Origin: QQVM01 sp035341855
GTDB taxonomy: Bacteria > Bacteroidota > Bacteroidia > AKYH767-A > 2013-40CM-41-45
DNA length: 64,000 bases
Reading direction: 5' to 3'
NCBI GenBank assembly: GCA_035341855.1
Contig: DAOQWA010000004.1
Span: 1 to 64,000, forward strand
Position 1 is the stretch's first letter. Every line of letters begins with the position of its first letter. This document shows, piece after piece, positions 53,804 to 61,258 of this stretch. The translations under genes and the position numbers were made by a program. The notes under the pieces are model-generated. The model was not told the DNA's origin, did no database searches, and saw only the letters and a program-made list of their open reading frames with translations.

Positions 53804-56287
53804 ATGAAAAAATACCTGCCTTATCTGCTGGCCATCGTGGCCTTCGTTGCTATTACATGGCTTTACTTTTCACCCTTGTTCCAGGGGAAGGAACTGCGCC
53901 AAACGGATATCAATAATTGGAAAGGTATGGCAAACGAGATCCTGGAGCATAGAGAAGCTACGGGTGAAATGAGCCTGTGGACCAACTCCATGTTCGGTGG
54001 CATGCCTGCATACCAGATATCCGCTATTTATGGAGCTAACCTCGTCCAATATATTGACAAAGCCTTCATGTTTTTTCCCTCACCTGCAAATTTGTTCTTT
54101 TTGTATTTGTTAGGCTTTTATTTTCTGCTCATTGTCCTAGGTGTAGATAAACGTGTAGCTATCATTGGTGCATTCGCTTTTGCCTTCAGTTCCTATTTCA
54201 TTATTATTTTGGAAGCAGGACATAACTCGAAAGCGCATGCCATAGCCTATATGGCTCCCGTCATAGCCGGGATCTTATTGGCCTATCGCGGAAGAATGCT
54301 CTTAGGTTCAGCTATTGCAGGTCTGGCATTAGCTTTGGAGTTGAATGCAAACCATTTGCAGATCACCTATTATCTCATGTTAATAGTTATTGCTCTTGCC
54401 ATAGCAGAGTTCATAGCAGCATTCAAAGAAAAACGTCTCCCGGCATTTATTAAATCAAGTTTACTGCTTCTTGGAATGGCAATTCTTGCCTTGTCAACTA
54501 ACATTACGAATATCTGGGCTACGCAGGAGTATGCGAAATATTCCACACGTGGTCCTTCAGAGCTAACAGCTAATAAAGAGAACCAAACGACGGGACTGGA
54601 CAGGGATTACATTACGGATTGGAGTTATGGTATCGGTGAGAGCTGGACTTTCATAGTCCCTGATTTTAAAGGCGGAGGAAGCGAAGCCATCGCCAAGAAT
54701 AATAAGGATGCTATAAAAGATGTAGATCCTAATTTCAAACAAAATATTTCTTCGTTTAGTGCCTATTTCGGAGACCAGCCTTTTACGTCAGGTCCTGTTT
54801 ATCTTGGTGTTATAGTGTGTTTGCTGTTTTTACTTGGAGCATTCACGGTGAAGGGCCCTGTGAAGTGGGGTCTGGTATCTGTGACGATCTTGGCAGTGAT
54901 GCTGAGCTGGGGTAAGAATTTTATGCCATTGACAAATTTGTTTTTGGATTTCCTGCCGGGATATGACAAGTTCAGGGCAGTATCAATGACCCTGGTGATT
55001 GCAGAATTTACTGTGCCCTTGTTAGGCATTTTAGCCCTTGACAAAATGGTGAAAGAAGAAGATTTCTTTTCGAAGTTCAAGAAACCGGTTACCTATACAA
55101 TTCTGGGATTCCTGGCAATTTTGCTATTGATGTTTGCCTCTCCGGGGATATTTACAAATTTTTACACACCATCAGAGTATGAACAGGTTGTTGCAAGTGT
55201 AAAGGGACAAAGTATTTCGCAGGATGTCATTGATTCATTTTTTGAGAATGTATCAATTGCAAGAAAACACATTATGCTCAGCGATGTGATGCGTAGTTTA
55301 CTTTTCACTCTTATTGCCGGAGCATTAATATGGACATTTCTTCGATTCAAGTATAACAAGGACATTTTTATTTATGGAATGATGATCTTTCTTGTGTTGG
55401 ATCTTTCATTGGTCGGTAAAAGATATTTGCATGATGAAAATTTTATTCGCAAGTCAAGTAACGAAGTTCCATGGCCTTTAACTGCGGCAGATCAGTATAT
55501 CCTGAACGATACGAGCCAGAGTTATCGCGTTCTGAATATTGCAGTAAATACATTTAATGATGCAAGTACTTCTTATTATCATCAATCTATTGGAGGCTAC
55601 CACGGTGCAAAACTGAAGAGATACAAAGAATTGATCGACTACGAACTCATTCCGGAACTAACTGCGATAAGAAACGGAATGCAAAGCAGAGATTCAAGTT
55701 TAGAGACGCTGCTGCAAAGTCAGAATGTGCTCAACATGCTTAACGCAAAATATTTTATCTATAATCCGGAAGCAGCCCCGATTCAGAACAGAGCGGCTTT
55801 AGGTAATGCCTGGTTTGTGAGTAATTATGAGATCGTCCCGGATGCAGATGTTGAGATTGCAGCTCTGGCTAATTTTGATCCTTCTTCCCTGTCCATTATT
55901 GATCAGAGGTATAAGGGACAATTGGATGGTCTGAATATTCAATCTGACTCGTCAGCTACGATAGCGCTTCAAAAATACGAACCGGATCATCTTATTTATA
56001 CCAGCCGGGCGGCTACCGAGCAACTGGCAGTATTTTCCGAAATCTATTATGATAAAGGTTGGGACGTCTATATCGATGATCAGCCTGCGAATTACTTTTG
56101 TGTAAATTATGTCCTGCGTGGCATGCGGATACCGGCAGGTCAGCACAAGATCGAATGGAAGTTTGAACCGGCAGTAGTCAAAAAGGGAGAAACTATTGCA
56201 CTGGCAGGATCTTCATTGTTGTTGCTTTGTGTTGCGGGTTTGTTGTTTATGGAGTGGAGGAAAGGAAGTTCAAATAGACAAGCATAA
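53804..56287 (+). CDS. YfhO-family membrane protein
   Basis: I use the ATG at 53804, where KKYLPYLLAIVAFVAITWLYF begins the first membrane helix; an in-frame TTG at 53714 would add a non-hydrophobic extension. The 827-residue protein has about ten to twelve membrane segments, a periplasmic loop with RQTDINNWKGMANE early on, GGGSEAIAKNN near 295 and a final globular domain before a last helix (IALAGSSLLLLCVAGLLF). YfhO proteins are predicted GT-C-like membrane proteins that add sugars to cell-envelope polymers such as teichoic acid in Bacillus. Here a role in surface-glycan or glycolipid glycosylation is inferred. GT4 follows after 43 bases. Confidence 0.85.
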   Translation: MKKYLPYLLAIVAFVAITWLYFSPLFQGKELRQTDINNWKGMANEILEHREATGEMSLWTNSMFGGMPAYQISAIYGANLVQYIDKAFMFFPSPANLFFLYLLGFYFLLIVLGVDKRVAIIGAFAFAFSSYFIIILEAGHNSKAHAIAYMAPVIAGILLAYRGRMLLGSAIAGLALALELNANHLQITYYLMLIVIALAIAEFIAAFKEKRLPAFIKSSLLLLGMAILALSTNITNIWATQEYAKYSTRGPSELTANKENQTTGLDRDYITDWSYGIGESWTFIVPDFKGGGSEAIAKNNKDAIKDVDPNFKQNISSFSAYFGDQPFTSGPVYLGVIVCLLFLLGAFTVKGPVKWGLVSVTILAVMLSWGKNFMPLTNLFLDFLPGYDKFRAVSMTLVIAEFTVPLLGILALDKMVKEEDFFSKFKKPVTYTILGFLAILLLMFASPGIFTNFYTPSEYEQVVASVKGQSISQDVIDSFFENVSIARKHIMLSDVMRSLLFTLIAGALIWTFLRFKYNKDIFIYGMMIFLVLDLSLVGKRYLHDENFIRKSSNEVPWPLTAADQYILNDTSQSYRVLNIAVNTFNDASTSYYHQSIGGYHGAKLKRYKELIDYELIPELTAIRNGMQSRDSSLETLLQSQNVLNMLNAKYFIYNPEAAPIQNRAALGNAWFVSNYEIVPDADVEIAALANFDPSSLSIIDQRYKGQLDGLNIQSDSSATIALQKYEPDHLIYTSRAATEQLAVFSEIYYDKGWDVYIDDQPANYFCVNYVLRGMRIPAGQHKIEWKFEPAVVKKGETIALAGSSLLLLCVAGLLFMEWRKGSSNRQA

Positions 56288-56330
56288 ATTTCGTGAAACT
56301 TTGTAAATTCATTTCGTTGACATTCTTACA

Positions 56331-57638
56331 GTGAAGAAGGTTCTAATTATTTCATATTATTTTCCTCCAAGTGGTGGGAGTGGAGTGCAGCGATGGATGT
56401 ATTTCTCTAAATATTTGAAAGAATTCGGGATTGTGCCAATTGTCATAACGGTTGATCCAAATAAGGCTTCGTACAAGTTTATAGACAATAAATTTTTAGA
56501 TCATGTTAAGGAAGTACAAGTTTATAGAACCGGTACTCGCGAACCTTTAAAATTTTATTCTAGACTGGTAAGTGGAGATGACAGGCAAAGTATCCCTCAG
56601 GGCTTTGCGGGTGAATCAAAACCAGGTTTATTTAGGAAAATTAGTCGTTTTATCAGAGGTAATTTTTTTATTCCTGATGCCAGAAAGGGCTGGAATCGAT
56701 ATGCCTATAGAAAAGCTGAAGAACTAATTCTTTCAGAAAAAATTGATTTAGTCATAACCAATGGTACCCCTCATTCAACACATGCAGTAGGATTAAGACT
56801 CAAAAAGAAGTATAATGTTAAATGGATATGTGACTTTAGGGATCCATGGACTGAGGCATATTACAATGAAGAACTGTACAGAACATTCATTGCAAAGTTT
56901 ATTGATTCGAAACTTGAAAAAAAGATACTCCGTGAAGCAGATTTAATTACGACAATCGGTCCCGGAATGGTAAAGCTCTTGAGAGGGAAGTTAAATCATG
57001 CTGATCATAATAAAGTTCGTTTCGTATTTAATGGCTATGATGCTGAGTTATTCAAGGGACTTGAAAAGAATCCTTCAGATAAGTTTGTAATACTTCATTT
57101 GGGAATATTAAGTGACAATCAACCGATTCATTCTTTCATTTTTGCATTGAGGAAAGTGCTTGATAATGTAAAGGGAATGAGTGAAGAAATTGTGTTGCGT
57201 TTCGTTGGTAAAGTTTCTCCTTCGATCGTCACACAGGTAAAAGTTAAATTACCGGATGTGGTATTCGAGCAGGTGGACTACGTTGAACATAAAAAGGCCA
57301 TTACTCATATGCTTAACGCTAGTTTGTTACTCAACTCTCTGGCTGAAACAAAACAAAGTGAATTGCTGATATCGGGTAAGCTGATGGAGTATGTTGCTAC
57401 AGGTAATCCAATACTTGTGTTAGGAAACCCTGCCGGTGATGCAGCCGATCTTCTAGCTGATTTTAAAATGGCACGGGTATTGGATCGGAGTGATGAAAAA
57501 GGAATAGAAGAATTTTTAAGCTTCGTGTATCATGGTTGGAAGAAGGGAGAAAGATTTCCGAAATACCACTTCGAGCAATATAGCCGCTTTGAAACTACAA
57601 GGCAATATTCAAAAATTATTAAGGAACTTATTTGCTAA
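56331..57638 (+). CDS. Glycosyltransferase family 4 (WbuB-like)
   Basis: Start is GTG at 56331, immediately giving KKVLIISYYFPPSGGSGVQRW, the family's N-terminal nucleotide-binding strand and glycine loop. The 435-residue GT-B enzyme has VITNGTPHSTHAVG near 145, WICDFRDPWTEAYY near 165, the second-domain start FVILHLGILSDNQP near 252, and a C-terminal LLISGKLMEYVATGNPILV near 345-365 (the donor-binding glutamate region). Likely role: sugar transfer in O-antigen or capsule-like glycan synthesis. Its stop codon abuts the stop of the convergent LpxD-like gene with no gap. Confidence 0.86.
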   Translation: MKKVLIISYYFPPSGGSGVQRWMYFSKYLKEFGIVPIVITVDPNKASYKFIDNKFLDHVKEVQVYRTGTREPLKFYSRLVSGDDRQSIPQGFAGESKPGLFRKISRFIRGNFFIPDARKGWNRYAYRKAEELILSEKIDLVITNGTPHSTHAVGLRLKKKYNVKWICDFRDPWTEAYYNEELYRTFIAKFIDSKLEKKILREADLITTIGPGMVKLLRGKLNHADHNKVRFVFNGYDAELFKGLEKNPSDKFVILHLGILSDNQPIHSFIFALRKVLDNVKGMSEEIVLRFVGKVSPSIVTQVKVKLPDVVFEQVDYVEHKKAITHMLNASLLLNSLAETKQSELLISGKLMEYVATGNPILVLGNPAGDAADLLADFKMARVLDRSDEKGIEEFLSFVYHGWKKGERFPKYHFEQYSRFETTRQYSKIIKELIC

Positions 57639-58598
57639 TTATTTTTGATCGAGTAATTTTTTTCGGACAATACTCCATTTTTTGTACTCTTCCATTGTAG
57701 TTGCAGGGCTACCGATAAGGACATCATTTTCTGAAGAGTCCTTTAAAACCACTGCACCGATACCGGTTAAAGTACCTGCTGAAATATTTATTTGATTCTT
57801 AACAGATGTACTAGGAGCAATCCAACTATTCTTGCCTATTCTCACACTTCCTGCTACCATGGCATTGGCTATTATTAAGCTGTTACGTTCAATATGTACT
57901 CCATGTGCAATATGGACCAGATTATCGATCTTTACATTTTCTCCTATGTAAGTCTCTCCTAATACTCCTCTGTCAATGCATGTATTATTGTGAATATGAA
58001 CATCGTTTTCGATTTTAACAACTCCCAGATGTTCAATCAATTCATAGTCTTCTTTTTCATTTTTTTCGTAACCGAAACCAAAGTTGCCAATGCTGCAATT
58101 TGAACCTATTCGTACGCGATCACCAATCGTTGTGTTTTTTAAGACAACTGTATTGTGCATGATTTCACAATCTGAACCGATCCTGCAATTTTCTTCAATG
58201 ACAACATTATGACCAATATATGTTCCTGTTCCAATTACTGCTGATGAGTCGATCCGTGAAGAACTTTCTATAAAACCAGGTTTTTTTTGTGAAAAAAATT
58301 TTTTAAGTATTTTTTGAAAGACCATTCTTGGATTGTCAACGATTAAAAAATTGCAAGAATGATCTTTAAGCAGTTCGAAAGTGCTTTGGCTTAAGATTAG
58401 TAAACCTAATCGAAGTGGGGCATCGATCAGTTTAGCATTCTTTTCATTTACCCAGCTAAGTGCATTGGAATATTCGAGTCCACGGGATTCTCTAATGCCC
58501 GAAACTTTGTCGATAGATGTTTGCAAATTGCCAATAAACTTTCCTGACTGAAAAAATGGTTCTGTTGAAAGCTCTTCAATTTTAAAGGACTTATTCAT
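57639..58598 (-). CDS. LpxD-like left-handed beta-helix N-acyltransferase
   Basis: The 319-residue protein has an N-terminal region of about 95 residues resembling the LpxD uridine-binding domain (ALSWVNEKNAKLI, FLIVDNPRMVFQKIL) and then hexapeptide repeats of a left-handed beta-helix (VIGTGTYIGHNVVIEENCRIG, IGDRVRIGSNCSIG, YIGENVKIDNLVHIAHGVHI). The His of VHIAHGVH matches the LpxD active-site base. It follows the PIG-L gene by 12 bases in one transcript. A canonical lpxD usually sits with lpxC or fabZ, so this may be a second, glycan-specific acyltransferase. Housekeeping LpxD function cannot be excluded. Confidence 0.8.
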   Translation of the reverse strand: MNKSFKIEELSTEPFFQSGKFIGNLQTSIDKVSGIRESRGLEYSNALSWVNEKNAKLIDAPLRLGLLILSQSTFELLKDHSCNFLIVDNPRMVFQKILKKFFSQKKPGFIESSSRIDSSAVIGTGTYIGHNVVIEENCRIGSDCEIMHNTVVLKNTTIGDRVRIGSNCSIGNFGFGYEKNEKEDYELIEHLGVVKIENDVHIHNNTCIDRGVLGETYIGENVKIDNLVHIAHGVHIERNSLIIANAMVAGSVRIGKNSWIAPSTSVKNQINISAGTLTGIGAVVLKDSSENDVLIGSPATTMEEYKKWSIVRKKLLDQK

Positions 58599-58610
58599 TA
58601 AAATTCATTT

Positions 58611-59240
58611 TCAGATTATCCAGCGAATAACTTCAAAAGCTTCCGCATAATTAGTATTAATTTGAACTCCTCTTGTCACCCCGAGTGATCTGATAAACTG
58701 AGCATTCAGGTAGGTTCTGTGTTGTTGGGATTTGTATGCAGTTAATGCTTCTACTTTTTTTTCGATATGCCTTTCCTCAAGTTTAATAAAGCAGCGTGTG
58801 TTGAAGGAAACATTGTTCCATGGTAATTCATATCCTAAAATGGATGTGTTTTTAAAGGCTCTAAGTCCTTCTTCTGAAATGACTTGATGATCTTGATGTA
58901 TATCCGTTGGCGATGGCACGAAAACCAGATCAGGTTCAACTTGTTTTTTTATTTTAACTAACTCTTCGAGGATCTCTTGTCTGAATTGTTTGAATTTCCT
59001 TACATCATAATCGTACAGTATTAAGTCCTCCGGCAGTAGTCCCATTATTTTTGTGGCAACCTTAACTTCCTTTTCAAGAGTAAAAGGATCCCATCCTTCA
59101 GGCAAGGATTTGGTGCAAATTGAGAAGGCTACATATGTGACTGAATTTCCTTCTTCAATATACCGAACAATGCTACCACCACAACCAAGTTCACCATCAT
59201 CCGTATGAGGTGCCAATACTAAAATCCTTTTTCCTTTCAT
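58611..59240 (-). CDS. PIG-L family deacetylase
   Basis: The start is the ATG at 59240 (KGKRILVLAPHTDDGELGCG); an ATG at 59258 lies inside the promoter. The 209-residue protein has the zinc motif APHTDDGELGCGG near residues 9-20 and HQDHQ near 136, as in GlcNAc-PI de-N-acetylase and MshB-like enzymes. FVPSPTDIHQDHQVISEEG is the typical second-His block. It likely removes the N-acetyl group from a sugar nucleotide or lipid-linked sugar. Twelve bases downstream comes an LpxD-like acyltransferase, which suggests exchange of acetyl for another acyl group. Confidence 0.9.
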   Translation of the reverse strand: MKGKRILVLAPHTDDGELGCGGSIVRYIEEGNSVTYVAFSICTKSLPEGWDPFTLEKEVKVATKIMGLLPEDLILYDYDVRKFKQFRQEILEELVKIKKQVEPDLVFVPSPTDIHQDHQVISEEGLRAFKNTSILGYELPWNNVSFNTRCFIKLEERHIEKKVEALTAYKSQQHRTYLNAQFIRSLGVTRGVQINTNYAEAFEVIRWII

Positions 59241-59255
59241 AGTCTGAATTTGATG

Positions 59256-59263
59256 CAAATGTA
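59256..59263 (-). promoter_or_regulatory. -7 promoter element of the PIG-L/LpxD-like operon
   Basis: The minus strand reads TACATTTG, an exact TAnnTTTG match, 15 bases before the ATG at 59240. Confidence 0.6.
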
Positions 59264-59276
59264 AATTTATTTGTTT

Positions 59277-59284
59277 TATATTTG
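59277..59284 (+). promoter_or_regulatory. -7 promoter element of asnB
   Basis: TATATTTG, an exact TAnnTTTG match, lies 15 bases before the ATG at 59300 and 13 bases from the opposite-facing element of the PIG-L operon. Confidence 0.6.
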
Positions 59285-59299
59285 TTTTTTATCGTTGTA

Positions 59300-61129
59300 A
59301 TGTGTGGTATAGCAGGTTTTTTTGACAATCATATTTCTCCTGAAGAAGCTGAACCATTGCTTCAAAGTATGCTCAAGAGCATCGCCTGGCGTGGCCCGGA
59401 TGCCAGGAGTACCAGGTTTATCAAACCTCTCAGTTTAGGACACAATCGTTTGAGTATTATTGATCTGTCTGAAGACGGCAATCAACCTATGGAGTATTTC
59501 GGAGCTGTAATTGTTTACAATGGTGAGATATACAATTATAAGGAAATTCGGAAAGAACTTCAACTTAAGGGTTATGCATTTCAGACGGAGTCAGATACTG
59601 AAGTGATCCTGGCCGCCTACCGTGAGTACGGCGAAAGCTGCGTTGAGCATTTTGTGGGTATGTGGGCATTTGCGATCTGGGATATCAAGGAAGAATTTTT
59701 ATTCTGCAGCAGAGATAGATTTGGCATCAAGCCGTTTTACTATATTCATGAAAATGACAGATTTTATTTCGGATCTGAATACAGAGTTTTGAAACAGAGT
59801 CCAATTTTTTCTAAGGATCTGAACTGGGCTCAGGTTTCGCGTGGATTGCAGTTAGGCTGGATAGGATACAAAGATGAAACTTATTTCAGCAACCTGAAAT
59901 CGCTTCCGGCTGCCTGTAATTTGGTATTTGCCAACGGTCGTGCTACCGTACGTCATTACTGGGATATATCAACAATGTCGACACACCGGGGCAGCTTTGG
60001 TAAAAAATCTGAGGATTTCAAAGATCTGTTCATGGATAGCATTCGACTTCACATGCGTAGTGATGTTGAAGTAGGCGCTTGTTTAAGCGGAGGTTTAGAT
60101 AGTTCTGCCATCGTTTCTGCAGTTTCAAAGAATTTTAGCTCAAAATCTCTCAAAACCTTCACGATCTATTATGACGGAGAAGATGAGGTTGACGAGAGGC
60201 CCTGGGTAAACGAGGTAGTAAAGTCCTATCCGAATTTGAATCCTCATTTTTTTCAACCAGGGGAAAGTGATATAGCAGAAATATTTGATGACGCCTTGGA
60301 TCATTCGGAAGTCCCTATGGCCGGCTCATCTCCCTTGTCACAATACTTTGTTATGAAACTGGCAAAGGAGCAAGGCATGAAAGTTCTTCTTGATGGACAA
60401 GGTAGCGATGAATACCTCGCAGGTTATATGCATTCATTTTATCGTTTGATTGGAGGGAAGTTTAAAAATTTAAATATACCCGGTGCAATAAATGAAATTA
60501 CTGCACACAGCAAGACACAAGGTTTTGGCTTTAACAAACAAGTAGATGTGATATTCAAAAGTCTTTTAACTGCATGCTTAAGCGAAAATCAGTTATATAA
60601 ATTTGAATACCATAATTACTTTCCCTTTGTAAGTCCGGAACATAAAACACCATTTTCTTTTAAGCATCTCACCGGAAGTAAACTAAAAAAATTTCTTTAT
60701 CACCTCATCTTTGACACATCATTGCCAAGTTTATTACATTATGAAGACAGGAACAGCATGGCATTTTCAATTGAATCCCGTGTTCCTTTTCTTGATCACA
60801 GACTAGTTGAGTTTGCATTTTCTTTGAATGATGATGACCTGATTCATAAAGGGGAAACGAAAAGGATATTACGAAATTCTCTCAGGGGAATACTTCCTGA
60901 TGCAATTGCTACACGCAAAGACAAAAAGGGTTTTGTTACACCTGGTGAGATTAAATGGCTTCGGGGACCTCTAAAGTTTTTACTTGAATCCGATTTCAAA
61001 AGATTGGAAAATCTCAATCAGAAAAGAATTGAGAAGTTAGTGGCTAATTTTAAATTAGGCGATAATACAAATGCAAACCTCATCTGGCGATTGGCTGTTT
61101 TGAATCATTGGTTGGGCAAAATGCCTTAA
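59300..61129 (+). CDS. asnB: Asparagine synthase (glutamine-hydrolysing)
   Basis: The start is the ATG at 59300 because the processed N-terminal Cys2 of MCGIAGFF is the glutaminase nucleophile; an in-frame upstream codon at 59282 would bury it. The 609-residue protein has the Ntn glutaminase half (RGPDARSTRF, HNRLSIIDLS, YNGEIYNY) and a synthetase half with the ATP pyrophosphatase loop ACLSGGLDSSAIVSA near 255-269. It converts Asp and Gln to Asn and Glu. Similar enzymes in glycan clusters amidate sugar acids. Its position among glycan genes leaves that role open. Confidence 0.92.
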   Translation: MCGIAGFFDNHISPEEAEPLLQSMLKSIAWRGPDARSTRFIKPLSLGHNRLSIIDLSEDGNQPMEYFGAVIVYNGEIYNYKEIRKELQLKGYAFQTESDTEVILAAYREYGESCVEHFVGMWAFAIWDIKEEFLFCSRDRFGIKPFYYIHENDRFYFGSEYRVLKQSPIFSKDLNWAQVSRGLQLGWIGYKDETYFSNLKSLPAACNLVFANGRATVRHYWDISTMSTHRGSFGKKSEDFKDLFMDSIRLHMRSDVEVGACLSGGLDSSAIVSAVSKNFSSKSLKTFTIYYDGEDEVDERPWVNEVVKSYPNLNPHFFQPGESDIAEIFDDALDHSEVPMAGSSPLSQYFVMKLAKEQGMKVLLDGQGSDEYLAGYMHSFYRLIGGKFKNLNIPGAINEITAHSKTQGFGFNKQVDVIFKSLLTACLSENQLYKFEYHNYFPFVSPEHKTPFSFKHLTGSKLKKFLYHLIFDTSLPSLLHYEDRNSMAFSIESRVPFLDHRLVEFAFSLNDDDLIHKGETKRILRNSLRGILPDAIATRKDKKGFVTPGEIKWLRGPLKFLLESDFKRLENLNQKRIEKLVANFKLGDNTNANLIWRLAVLNHWLGKMP

Positions 61130-61258
61130 TTTCCGTTAATTTTATAGTTAAAAATATTATCCGGCGTCTTTATATTGTTAAAATACTATTTGTGGGGATA
61201 ATGCAATTGACCTACCTTTCATGCATAAATGACAAAGCTTTAATTAATAATCTTTCTG

